A DNA stretch of 64,000 nt, from NCBI RefSeq assembly GCF_026248685.1, contig NZ_CP111036.1, positions 1,364,001-1,428,000 of the forward strand, given 5' to 3'. The stretch comes from Haladaptatus caseinilyticus. GTDB lineage: Archaea; Halobacteriota; Halobacteria; Halobacteriales; Haladaptataceae. The position numbers and the translations under genes were made by a program. This document shows, in pieces, positions 42,261-50,396 of this stretch (its first letter is position 1; every line of letters starts with the position of its first letter). The notes under the pieces were generated by a model. That model saw only the letters and a program-made list of their open reading frames with translations, was not told where the DNA came from and searched no databases.

Positions 42261-43312
42261 CGCGAGTTACCTCGTTCGGTGTGCATGTTTTCCCGTTCGT
42301 TCGTTCCACCATCCGCGCGTGCTGCCCGTCGCGACTGTGCCCCGCTCGCAGCGAATTCGTCGAACGACATCGTTCGACCAGCGAACCGAACTTCGACATC
42401 TTCGCGCCCGGTTGACCCACGGATTACGATGTCTCCTCGTCCCCGTTCGCGTTCGTGAACGCGCCCGCTTTCCATGTGGGCGAGTTGTGTGAGGATGTCG
42501 GTCTGCTGCGTGTCGCCGAAATCGGGTGCGATTCGCCCTTCTGGCGTCGTTACCCCGACGGAGATGTCCGCATCGAGCAATGCCGATGCGATGCTCGCTG
42601 TCGCATCCGCAACAGTATCGACGCGACCAGCGTCGGCTTCCGCGGTGATTTCGATCTGCTGACGCTCCTTTCCCGTCTCGAACTCTTTGATGAGCAAATC
42701 GTCCGCCGGTCGTTTTGCGCTCGATTTCCAGTGTACGTCACGAAGTGGGTCGCCGCGCTGATACTCGCGCAGTTGGTCGAACTCGCGATGGAGCGAAACA
42801 CCGAGGTCCTCTTCGAGCGCTGTGGCGGTTTCGAGTCCGTCTACCGGACGTATTTGTGGGAAGACGAGTATTGATTCACGCACCTGATGGGTGAACGGTC
42901 GTCGAAACAGGCCGAATACGTCCTCGCCGACGACTCGCACCGGGCCGATAGTTTGGTCGCCGCGTTCTGTGAGACGAACGTCGAATTCGACAGCCGTGTC
43001 TCCGATACTGGTTTCGACCGATTCTCCCGCGTATTCGAGTCCATCACCGAAGTCCAACGAAACCCGTCCGGCGAACGGGTCGGGTGCGGAAAAATCGAGC
43101 GAGACGGTCGCCTCGTCGCCGCGGAATCCCACGCTCGGGGCCGAAACGTCGAGGTTCGGATGGCTGGTTCGTTTCAGCTGGACGTATCCGACGACCAGCG
43201 CGACTAAAATTGGGCCGACGACGGCGTTCAACGACCGCGCACCGAAGAAAAACGCCAGTCCGATTCCGAGGGCTCCGACGAGGAGAAATCCCAGTCCACG
43301 TCGCGTCAACAT
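42257..43312 (-). CDS. DUF58 domain protein (VWA-like, MoxR partner)
   Basis: The protein has 351 residues: two hydrophobic helices at the start (GLGFLLVGALGIGLAFFFGARSL, VVGPILVALVVGYV), a beta-rich section, then the DUF58 region with FDQLREYQRGDPLRDVHWKSSAKR, the family hallmark. It normally pairs with a MoxR ATPase as a chaperone couple acting on a target. The start is ATG 43312, one base after the stop of moxR; the longer frame runs into moxR. Its last codons overlap the transglutaminase start. Membrane attachment by the N-terminal helices, with the DUF58 part in the cytosol, is predicted. Confidence 0.88.
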   Translation of the reverse strand: MLTRRGLGFLLVGALGIGLAFFFGARSLNAVVGPILVALVVGYVQLKRTSHPNLDVSAPSVGFRGDEATVSLDFSAPDPFAGRVSLDFGDGLEYAGESVETSIGDTAVEFDVRLTERGDQTIGPVRVVGEDVFGLFRRPFTHQVRESILVFPQIRPVDGLETATALEEDLGVSLHREFDQLREYQRGDPLRDVHWKSSAKRPADDLLIKEFETGKERQQIEITAEADAGRVDTVADATASIASALLDADISVGVTTPEGRIAPDFGDTQQTDILTQLAHMESGRVHERERGRGDIVIRGSTGREDVEVRFAGRTMSFDEFAASGAQSRRAARADGGTNERENMHTERGNSR

Positions 43313-43313
43313 C

Positions 43314-44312
43314 TCATTCCACCGGAACGTTATCGAGGGCGGCTTCGATGACGGCTTTCCCTTCGTCGCCGCCCATCGTGCCGGAATTAGCGCGGACACG
43401 ATGGGCCAACACCGTTTCGGCTTCTAACTTGACGTCGTCGGGAACGACGTACTCGCGGCCTTCGAGGACGGCCCGCGCTTGTGCGGCACGGAGGACGGTA
43501 ATCGATCCGCGGGGACTCACGCCGAGTTGGCCATGGTCGCGGGTGTAGTTCGCCAGTCGGGTGACGTAATCACGTACCGGTTCCCGAACCGTCACCTGCG
43601 ATACGGTTGCCTGTGCTCGTCGGATGTCGCTGGCGCTCGCGACCGGGTCGAGTCTGCGAATCGGATGTTCGCCAACGACCCTACGGAGCACTTCGGATTC
43701 GTCTTCCGGGTTCGGATAGCCCAGGGAGAGTTTCTTCATGAACCGGTCTATCTCCGCGACGGGGAGTTCGTAGGTTCGGTCCTGGTCGATGGCGTTTTGT
43801 GTGGCGATGACGGTAAACGGACTCGGCACGTCGTGGGTCGTTCCGTCGATAGTGACCTGCTCTTCTTCCATCGCTTCCAGCAGGGCGGCCTGCGTTTTGG
43901 GCGGTGCACGGTTGATTTCGTCCGCGAGAACGACGTTGCCGAAAATCGGGCCGGGCTGAAACTCGAACTCCCGGCTTTGCTGATTGAAGATGTTGACTCC
44001 GGTTACGTCCGACGGAAGCAGGTCCGGCGTGAACTGTACGCGCTTGAACGAACAATCGACGGAACGGGCCAATGACCGTGCTAGCATCGTTTTCCCGACG
44101 CCCGGAACGTCTTCGAGTAACAAATGTCCGCGTGCAAGAATTGTCGTCAAGATATGTTGGGCGGCATCGTGTTGGCCGACGATGACGTGTTCGATATTGT
44201 CGATGATCCGTTGGGTCAAATCCGCCGCATCTTCGATCGAGAGTGGGTCTGCAAATTCGTCTGTCGGTCGTTCCACGGAGGTTGGCTCGGGGTCTTTGTT
44301 AGCTTCCTTCAT
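43314..44312 (-). CDS. MoxR-family AAA ATPase
   Basis: The protein has 332 residues. Walker A GVGKTMLARSLA and Walker B LADEINRAPPKTQAAL are clear, followed by the sensor I region FTVIATQNAIDQDRTYELP and a C-terminal lid domain ending in the RANSGTMGGDEGKAVIEA part. MoxR ATPases act as chaperones that insert metals or build complexes, with a VWA or DUF58 partner. This is the first gene of the three-gene moxR-DUF58-TgpA unit, with a TATA box at 44366. It has 28 acidic residues in the first stretch, as usual for halophiles. Confidence 0.92.
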   Translation of the reverse strand: MKEANKDPEPTSVERPTDEFADPLSIEDAADLTQRIIDNIEHVIVGQHDAAQHILTTILARGHLLLEDVPGVGKTMLARSLARSVDCSFKRVQFTPDLLPSDVTGVNIFNQQSREFEFQPGPIFGNVVLADEINRAPPKTQAALLEAMEEEQVTIDGTTHDVPSPFTVIATQNAIDQDRTYELPVAEIDRFMKKLSLGYPNPEDESEVLRRVVGEHPIRRLDPVASASDIRRAQATVSQVTVREPVRDYVTRLANYTRDHGQLGVSPRGSITVLRAAQARAVLEGREYVVPDDVKLEAETVLAHRVRANSGTMGGDEGKAVIEAALDNVPVE

Positions 44313-44365
44313 GCTCTAAATGCAGCGGTTGGGTCTGAGGAGTTCGGATTTCGCTTTGGAGACGC

Positions 44366-44371
44366 TATAAA
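44366..44371 (-). promoter_or_regulatory. TATA box of the moxR operon
   Basis: TTTATA on the minus strand (read from 44371 in GCATTTTATAGCG) lies 53 bases before the ATG at 44312, so the transcript would have a leader of about 25 to 30 bases. Confidence 0.45.
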
Positions 44372-44633
44372 ATGCGTCCCCTCGTTACACGTAGTAGGGA
44401 GACATACCTTTGTAACTTTTGTCGCTACTCAAAGAGTAGATTGACTTACTGTTGAATACTTTGTGGATTGGTGTTTACCGTATCACGACATGTGGCTGGT
44501 CGTGCCTTCGAGTTGTTTGTTACTTGACCTTCGACGAAATCGCTCGGCATCTCAACGAGCCACTGTTGGAGTGCGCCTTTTTCGGATTCAAACGAGCCTC
44601 CCGCAAGAATACATCCTTCTCGTCCAGTACCCG
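44372..44633. other. Intergenic region without a convincing gene
   Basis: This stretch is AT-richer than its surroundings and lies between the moxR promoter and a zinc-ribbon gene. One 64-codon frame (44446-44640, minus) spans it, but its product lacks the acidic composition of this genome, carries no motif and overlaps the 3' end of the zinc-ribbon gene. I see no RNA gene. Confidence 0.5.
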
Positions 44634-44993
44634 CTACCACTCTTTACAGTTCGCACAAACCATTCCGCCCTCGTCCCGCCATCGTGCTTTGACCGATTCA
44701 CCACAGCACTCGCAGAGCGCCCCGGTTGGCGTCCAATCGTACGTCGCACTAGCCGGTTCGGTTTCGGTGTCGAAATCGACCGATGATTCGGCGCCGTCCG
44801 AGTCGAGGTCGTTTTTCGCTTCGGAACCGGTTTTCTGCTCGTTGGCTTCGGATTTCGTGACCGACTCGGCGGTTTCCTCGGTGTTCTCGTCGTCGCTGTC
44901 GGCCTGTTCAGTGGAGTTCGCTTTCTCGTCGGACTCGGCTTCCGCCTCGTCCGTCTTCGCCCCGAAGTCGGCCAGTGAGGTATCCCGCGACAC
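44634..44993 (-). CDS. DUF7573-like protein with acidic stretch and C-terminal zinc ribbon
   Basis: The protein has 119 residues. The first ~80 are very acidic and low-complexity (many Glu, Asp, Ser, Thr, Ala), so disordered. The last 35 contain four cysteines in CECCGESVKARW and MVCANCKEW, a zinc ribbon. The short N-terminal peptide RDTSLADFG is the conserved lead of the haloarchaeal family annotated DUF7573. A soluble adaptor or nucleic-acid-binding role is possible but unproven. It is transcribed away from the small membrane-protein gene at 45066. Confidence 0.7.
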   Translation of the reverse strand: MSRDTSLADFGAKTDEAEAESDEKANSTEQADSDDENTEETAESVTKSEANEQKTGSEAKNDLDSDGAESSVDFDTETEPASATYDWTPTGALCECCGESVKARWRDEGGMVCANCKEW

Positions 44994-45065
44994 GTGTCTG
45001 CCTACGAATCGCCCCTTCGTAAGCGTGACGGAGAAACCAAGTACCCTCGGTCCTGAGAACTACCT

Positions 45066-45272
45066 ATGGTAAATCCCGTCCACGACATCACGGAAATGAT
45101 TCGGCTGTTTACCGAAGTCGCAACGGCGTTCCCCACCTCCGCGATACTGCTCCTCTTCGGAGCGCTTCTCGTCGGCGTTTCGGTGCTCGTCTTCGGAATC
45201 CTCACGCTCGGCGGACTCGGTTCGGCTATCGTCCCAGACACGTCCGGTCGAGGGCCCCAGCGACAAGGCTAA
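45066..45272 (+). CDS. Small single-pass membrane protein (68 aa)
   Basis: The protein has 68 residues: an amphipathic start (MVNPVHDITEMIRLFTEVATAF), then one long hydrophobic segment (SAILLLFGALLVGVSVLVFGILTLGGLGSAIV) and a short polar end. The first helix could lie along the membrane. It overlaps the 3' end of the F420-enzyme gene on the other strand by 47 bases. Similar short proteins are common in haloarchaea without known function. Confidence 0.6.
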   Translation: MVNPVHDITEMIRLFTEVATAFPTSAILLLFGALLVGVSVLVFGILTLGGLGSAIVPDTSGRGPQRQG

Positions 45273-46203
45273 TCGGGTTGCCGGGTCCGAGTGGAGACCC
45301 GGCGACGAAACTGTCCGCGTAGTCGAGCACCGCGTCGATTCGGTCGCCCACCGTCTCCGGCGTTCCGGCGATACAGAAGGCATCTATCATCTCGGGTGTC
45401 ACCGCCTCGAACGCCGAGGTGAACTCTCCTGCCCCGATTTTCTCCCCGATTTTCTCGGCGCGTTTGTGGTCGATATCGTGTCGCTCCAATACCGGCTTTG
45501 CCGAGCCGCCAGCGATGAACGCGACCGGTGGGCGGGCGGCCTCGCGTGCTTCGTCACCGTCTTCGGCGACGCTCACGCTGGCATATGCCGCGAAATCGAA
45601 CTCGCCGCGGTGGTCGGGTCGCTCGGCCAACCCCTCCGAAATTCGTTCGTCCGCCCACGCGAAATCGCGGGGATGTGCGGCGTTGACCAACGCACCGTCA
45701 GCGTGTTTTGCGCTCATCCGAAGCATATGTGGCCCCTGTGCCCCGACGTAAACCGGTATCTCGCCGCCGTCGTAGTTCAGGCCCGCATCCTCCGCAACGA
45801 AGGTTCCATCGTGGGTTACGCGCTCGCCACCCCAGAGTCGTTTCGAGACTTTCATCGTCTCCAGTACGCGTCGGAGCGGTTTCTCGCGCTCGATGCCGAG
45901 GTTTCGGAGGGTCGAACGGTCGCCCGCTCCCAATCCGAAAACCCCGCGGCCGTCGCTCGCTTCGTCGATGGTTGCGACTTGTGACGCGAGAGTGACAGGA
46001 TGCGTCTCATAGGGGTTGACGACACCCGGCCCGAGTCGGATGTCGTCGGTCTCCGCCGCGATTTGGGACAGCACGGTGAAGGGGTCCCGGTTGTTGTAGT
46101 GACTGCTAGCGAACAGCGTATCGAAGCCCTCCGTTTCGGCCCGCACGCCGAGTTCGACCAGGTCCGGAACCGGGTGTTCGGGCGTGAGTTCAATCCCGCG
46201 CAA
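45226..46203 (-). CDS. mer: F420-dependent LLM oxidoreductase, Mer-like methylene-tetrahydrofolate/pterin reductase
   Basis: The protein has 325 residues and the bacterial-luciferase-like (LLM) fold of F420 enzymes: RGIELTPEHPVPDLVELGV, FASSHYNNRDPFTVLSQIA, RLGPGVVNPYETHP, GLGAGDRSTLRNLGIER and YVGAQGPHM. This set is the Mer group, which reduces the methylene-tetrahydropterin C1 unit with F420H2; haloarchaeal members are thought to act on tetrahydrofolate. No ATG fits the N-terminus. The best start is TTG at 46203, giving MRGIEL..., and it lies inside the last 14 bases of cofE. The longer frame to 46326 is antisense-like. Adjacent cofE makes F420 polyglutamate, so the pair makes sense. Confidence 0.85.
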   Translation of the reverse strand: MRGIELTPEHPVPDLVELGVRAETEGFDTLFASSHYNNRDPFTVLSQIAAETDDIRLGPGVVNPYETHPVTLASQVATIDEASDGRGVFGLGAGDRSTLRNLGIEREKPLRRVLETMKVSKRLWGGERVTHDGTFVAEDAGLNYDGGEIPVYVGAQGPHMLRMSAKHADGALVNAAHPRDFAWADERISEGLAERPDHRGEFDFAAYASVSVAEDGDEAREAARPPVAFIAGGSAKPVLERHDIDHKRAEKIGEKIGAGEFTSAFEAVTPEMIDAFCIAGTPETVGDRIDAVLDYADSFVAGSPLGPGNPISLVAGALDRTCLGR

Positions 46204-46951
46204 ACTGCCACCCCCGGAGCGCTTGCCGGACGAAATCACCATCGACTGCCCGAAAGAGGTTGTCGCTTCCTTCGTGGTTGCCGAACTCCCAATCGCGGAC
46301 GACGACGACCGGCAGGCCGTCGTCACCCTCGCCGCTCACGAGGTTCGCGGCCGATGCGAGTTCGTCCACAACTGATTCGACCGTCACTTCGAGTTCGTGC
46401 CCATCCCTGTCGCGTTCGCCCCGCCAGTCACGGCTTGCGGGCATCCCGGCCCAGCCGAGTGCGACACCGCGTTGCCCGTGCCGGAACGGTCTTCCACAGG
46501 TGTCCGTAACGACGACCGGAACGTCCTGCGAGAGTGCCGAGCGAATTCGCTCGGCACTCTCGGTCGGTCGCTTCGGAAGCAGGAGTAGGTCCGCATTCCC
46601 CGTGTTCGAGCGGTCGATGCCCGCATTGACACCGATGTGGCCAAATCGTGTCGCGGTGAGCAGGAAGGGTGCGTCCATGATGATCTCGGTACTCTCTTCG
46701 AGCACGGCCTGTGCGAATCTGGGGTCTTTCTCCTCGCCCGAAATCTCGCCGAGGCGGGTCGCGAGTTCCTCCGCTCGTGGACTCGCGGGAAAGTCCGCGA
46801 GGGTTGCAACACGACCCTCCGCCTTCGAGACGATGGTGCTCGCCACCACTAACACGTCGCCGGGTTCGAGGTTCACTCGTTCCTCTACGAGTTCGGCGAT
46901 ATCGTCGCCGGGTTCGACCTCCGGAATCCCCGGGACCGCGAAAACGTTCAT
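46190..46951 (-). CDS. cofE: Coenzyme F420-0:L-glutamate ligase
   Basis: The protein has 253 residues. Family segments: VEERVNLEPGDVLVVASTIVSKAEGR (GTP/metal site), IIMDAPFLLTATRFGHIGVNAGID, and VVVTDTCGRPFRHGQRGVALGWAG. It adds gamma-linked glutamates to F420-0 with GTP, making the working cofactor in the cytoplasm. It is upstream of and overlaps mer, so the enzyme and its cofactor step are co-produced. Archaeal cofE is single-domain, as here; the bacterial fused FbiB reductase part is absent. Confidence 0.92.
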   Translation of the reverse strand: MNVFAVPGIPEVEPGDDIAELVEERVNLEPGDVLVVASTIVSKAEGRVATLADFPASPRAEELATRLGEISGEEKDPRFAQAVLEESTEIIMDAPFLLTATRFGHIGVNAGIDRSNTGNADLLLLPKRPTESAERIRSALSQDVPVVVTDTCGRPFRHGQRGVALGWAGMPASRDWRGERDRDGHELEVTVESVVDELASAANLVSGEGDDGLPVVVVRDWEFGNHEGSDNLFRAVDGDFVRQALRGWQFARD

Positions 46952-47004
46952 GCTTGAGCGTTGGAGTGCCCGAATAAAAACCCGTCCGAAACGTGCAAAT
47001 CCCG

Positions 47005-47514
47005 TCAGCTTTCGTGTGCCTGTACGGTTAGGCTCCCGTCTTCGACGGTTGCCACGAGCATCGTCGCTTTTCGAGCGGGGGCGGCCCCCGTCGCACTTCC
47101 CGGATTGAGCAGGCGCACGCCGTCGATTTCCTCGTCCATCACTCGATGAGTATGTCCTGCAACACCGACGACCGCCCCGTTTTCGACGGTCCCAGCGGTT
47201 TCACGGACGGTTTTCGCGACCCGTTTTCGATACCCCCGTTTCGGCCCTGTCCCGTGTGTCACGACGAACGTAACGCCGTCGAGTTCACGGGTCGCTAGTT
47301 CCGGCAGGCGAAGCGAACGTGGGTCGGTGTTCCCGGCGACCGCGGTGAGGTTGCCATCCGTCAGTTCCCCCACCGAGGCCAGTGCGTCCGCCGAGTCGAA
47401 ATCCCCCGCGTGAATCGTGTAATCCGCGCGCTGGATTCGAGTTCGAACCCAGTCGGGGAGACGGTTTGCACGGGTAGGTATGTGCGTGTCACTGATGATG
47501 GCGACTTGGAGCAT
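47005..47514 (-). CDS. YfcE/MJ0936-type metallophosphoesterase
   Basis: The protein has 169 residues, a single calcineurin-like phosphoesterase domain. Metal motifs are seen in order: ISDTHIP, HAGDFDS, AVAGNTDPRS, FVVTHGTGPKRG and VVGVAGHTHRV. This YfcE-like group hydrolyses small phosphodiesters in the cytoplasm; natural substrates are unknown. It is downstream of cofE on the same strand (53 bases) and could be co-transcribed, without clear functional link. Confidence 0.88.
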   Translation of the reverse strand: MLQVAIISDTHIPTRANRLPDWVRTRIQRADYTIHAGDFDSADALASVGELTDGNLTAVAGNTDPRSLRLPELATRELDGVTFVVTHGTGPKRGYRKRVAKTVRETAGTVENGAVVGVAGHTHRVMDEEIDGVRLLNPGSATGAAPARKATMLVATVEDGSLTVQAHES

Positions 47515-47600
47515 GATCGTCGTTTGTATGTGCTGATAGAAAAGCGTTGGAGCGTCCGTTCCACCGGAACGCTTTTTTATTCAGTTCGGGTGGGTTCGAT

Positions 47601-48716
47601 ATGGACCGCGGTTTCCATCGCCGCGAATTTCTCCGTGCTACCGGCGCTGGTTTGTTGGCACTGGGGAGTGGGTGTAACACGCTTCGAGCGAACTTACGTT
47701 GGTCGATCGAGTTGGACGGGTCGCCGGCACGCGCCGTGGACGTGTCCAACGACGGATTCGTAGTGGCGTCCACGCTGGTGGCGGATGGCGAACTCGGCTT
47801 CGCTCACTTCTCGGGAGAATACGAATCGCTCGCTGACTTCCCGCGAATTACCGCATCGCCAATCAACCACGGAAATCGAGCGTTCGTCGAAGCGGACGGC
47901 GTCGTCCGCAGCGTTCCGTTGAACGGCGGGGAACCAACCCGTCTTCGGACGGAGTACCTCGCCTTCGGCCGCTACTCCCCGCTGATTTCCGACTCGCGGT
48001 TGTACGGCGTCGGCTACAGCGAGCGTATCGAGAAGTACGGCGCGTTTTCGCTGAACCTCGAAACGGAACGACTCGAATGGTTGCATCCATTCGGCCACAC
48101 GCGGTCGTCGGTGGATACCGACGGTAAACGACTCTTCGCCGCGTCACCGACGGGAACCGTTCGAGCGTACAACGCGGCCGACGGTAGGACGGAGTGGCGG
48201 CAGGAAACGGCCGGAAATGCGGTACTCACCCATCACGACGGCACCGTCTTCGTCGCGTCTATGGACGGCGTTACCGCGTTGAGTCCAACCGACGGAACAG
48301 TGCGCTGGCACACCGAAAGCGACTGGATCGGGTCGGTCGGAACGATACCGGAAGCGAACGATTCCACCGTGTACGCCGTTCTCTCGCTCTACTCGAATCA
48401 CGCCCGTAGCCGACTCGCGATGGAGACCTACGTGGTGGCGTACAATCGAACCACTGGTGAGGAGCGATGGCGCAAACGAGCGAGGTTCGGGACGCCGCTC
48501 ACGGCGACGAAAAACGTCGTGGCCTTCGAATCGGTCGAACGGGCCGAGACGTCCGACGGAGAAATGAAACCGCGAGACCGGTTGTCTATCTTCGGCGTCG
48601 GCGGTGGGCGAAAACAGCAGTACGATCTCTCCGAACGGGTGACGATGAAACCCATCCTTCGCGACGGCGTCGTCATCTTCAGCGATGGAAACACCATCGT
48701 CGCCCACGACCGTTGA
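47601..48716 (+). CDS. Tat-exported lipoprotein with PQQ-type beta-propeller
   Basis: The protein has 371 residues. The signal HRREFLRATGAGLLALGSGC has both a twin-arginine motif and a lipobox ending in Cys25, so it is exported folded and lipid-anchored. The rest is a beta-propeller of PQQ-like repeats (TGTVRAYNAADGRTEWRQET, DGVTALSPTDGTVRWHTESD, VVAYNRTTGEERWRKRARF). Such proteins often bind partners rather than PQQ itself. The upstream frame reaching 47547 is ignored because it would put the Tat motif after 28 residues. It is transcribed alone; the next gene starts 57 bases later. Confidence 0.85.
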   Translation: MDRGFHRREFLRATGAGLLALGSGCNTLRANLRWSIELDGSPARAVDVSNDGFVVASTLVADGELGFAHFSGEYESLADFPRITASPINHGNRAFVEADGVVRSVPLNGGEPTRLRTEYLAFGRYSPLISDSRLYGVGYSERIEKYGAFSLNLETERLEWLHPFGHTRSSVDTDGKRLFAASPTGTVRAYNAADGRTEWRQETAGNAVLTHHDGTVFVASMDGVTALSPTDGTVRWHTESDWIGSVGTIPEANDSTVYAVLSLYSNHARSRLAMETYVVAYNRTTGEERWRKRARFGTPLTATKNVVAFESVERAETSDGEMKPRDRLSIFGVGGGRKQQYDLSERVTMKPILRDGVVIFSDGNTIVAHDR

Positions 48717-48773
48717 GTCGATGCCTCACGGTTTTGCCCACAGATTAACCCGTCCTTAGAGCGTCCACATCGT

Positions 48774-50000
48774 ATGGACGAAACCCACGTCGTCACCTGT
48801 TTTCTGCGGAATCGGGGTGACGTACTCCTGCTCCGCCGAAGCGACGAAGTCGGGTCGTATGCTGGCAAGTGGGGCGGCGTCGCCGGACACGCCGAAGGCA
48901 ACCCCGATAGCCTCGCACGCGAAGAAATCGACGAGGAAACTGGCCTGCTCGATGCATGCACGTTCGTTCGGGCGGGTGACCCCTTCGACGTGGAAGACGA
49001 GTCGCTGGGCAAACGTTGGGTCGTTCATCCGTACCTGTTCGACTGCGCGAGTCGCGCGGTCGAATCGGACTGGGAATCGACCGAGGTGGAGTGGGCTTCG
49101 CCGACCGAAATCCTGCGGCGGGAGGTAGTCCCGGAACTCTGGACATCGTACGGGCACGTCGCCCCGACCACGGGATCGGTTGCCGACGACACGACGCACG
49201 GTTCGGCGTCTCTCTCGATTCGGGCCCTCGAAGTCCTCCGCGACAGGGCCGGTCTGTACGCGGTTCGCGGCGGCGACTGGGACGAACTGACCGAACTGGC
49301 GACCGAACTCCGTTCGGCCCGCCCGAGCATGGCCGTCCTCGAAAATCGAGTGAATCGCGTGATGGCCGAATCCGACTCCCCGGAAACGGCGGAACAGGCC
49401 GCTATCGACGCCATTGACCGTGCGTATCGCGTCGATGAAAAGGCAACCGAAACCGGGCGCGAGAAAGTCGCTGACTCGACGGTTTGCACGCTCTCCCGCT
49501 CCGGAACGGTACTCGACGCGCTTCGCGCCGCGAGGCGCGTCTTCGTGGCGGAATCGCGACCGGGGCGTGAGGGGGTCAGCGTTGCGGAAGAACTGGCTGA
49601 CGACACGGACGTAACACTCCACATCGACGCCGCGATAGCACATCTGCTGGCGACAGAAACCATCGATAGCGTGGTCGTCGGCGCTGATGCGGTTCTGCCG
49701 AACGGTGACGTGGTGAACAAGACCGGTACGCGGGCAACGGCAGTCGCGGCACGTTACGAAGACGTGCCGGTGTTCGTCGTCACGGCGACGGACAAGATAC
49801 GCACCGACGCTGACCCTGTGCTGGAATTCGGCACGGCGGAGATGGTGTACGACGGCGACGCACATCTGTCGGTGTCGAACCCGACGTTCGACGTGACGCC
49901 CGGGGAACTGGTCTCGGGTTACGTTACTGAGCGCGGCGTGCTGGACAGCGAGGATATCGGTGCCGTAGCGAAAGAACTGCGCTCGCTCGCGGAGTGGTAG
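48774..50000 (+). CDS. NUDIX domain fused to eIF2B alpha/beta/delta-like domain
   Basis: The protein has 408 residues and two parts. Residues 1-140 form a NUDIX fold; the box (GHAEGNPDSLAREEIDEETGL) keeps the EExxEE core but replaces the first Arg by Glu. Residues about 150-408 form an eIF2B/ribose-1,5-bisphosphate-isomerase-like domain: LSRSGTVLDALR, VFVAESRPGREGVSVAEEL, VVVGADAVLPNGDVVNKTGTRA. The second domain could act on a sugar phosphate and the first on a nucleotide, for example in NAD or AMP recycling; this is inference from the fusion. Such joint proteins occur in haloarchaea. Confidence 0.85.
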   Translation: MDETHVVTCFLRNRGDVLLLRRSDEVGSYAGKWGGVAGHAEGNPDSLAREEIDEETGLLDACTFVRAGDPFDVEDESLGKRWVVHPYLFDCASRAVESDWESTEVEWASPTEILRREVVPELWTSYGHVAPTTGSVADDTTHGSASLSIRALEVLRDRAGLYAVRGGDWDELTELATELRSARPSMAVLENRVNRVMAESDSPETAEQAAIDAIDRAYRVDEKATETGREKVADSTVCTLSRSGTVLDALRAARRVFVAESRPGREGVSVAEELADDTDVTLHIDAAIAHLLATETIDSVVVGADAVLPNGDVVNKTGTRATAVAARYEDVPVFVVTATDKIRTDADPVLEFGTAEMVYDGDAHLSVSNPTFDVTPGELVSGYVTERGVLDSEDIGAVAKELRSLAEW

Positions 50001-50396
50001 TCACCCCGTGTTCGTCCGAAGGTATATGTCGCTCACTACCGGCGTCACGATGTCGGTTGGGATTGCAGTCATCGTCGGCAACCTCACTTCGGACATCTCG
50101 CCCGTGGGAATCGACCGGGTGTGAATCGAGCTAGTTTCGAAATGATACTTGGCCGTCATTCTGCTGGCTGCACGTAAGAGTCAAACCGCTCGGGTGGATA
50201 CACTCGTCCGGGCGGCGGTGACGAAAGTTACCCCCTCCGAGCCCCTTGTGACGAGGATTTTACCCGAGCCGCCCTTCCGTACATCGATGGTGAGTAACAG
50301 GTTTAGCACAGACAAGCTGTGCGATAGCTATCGCTCCTCCCGTGCTCTTCTGCCCCGTTCCGAAGATTCATCCGCACGCCATCGGTAACCACCCGT
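50001..50396. other. Intergenic region with palindromes
   Basis: No convincing gene was found. A 32-codon frame starting at 50026 (MSLTTGVTMSVGIAVIVGN...) is partly hydrophobic and might be a truncated membrane fragment. At 50306-50322 a short hairpin (GCACAG / CTGTGC) overlaps the start of a 14-base palindrome, GCGATAGCTATCGC (50321-50334), 62 bases before the next ATG. This could be regulatory for the hydroxyacid dehydrogenase. Confidence 0.5.

Noticed and set aside
44446-44640. 64-codon frame upstream of moxR
   Set aside because: Non-acidic product, no motif, overlaps the zinc-ribbon gene end.
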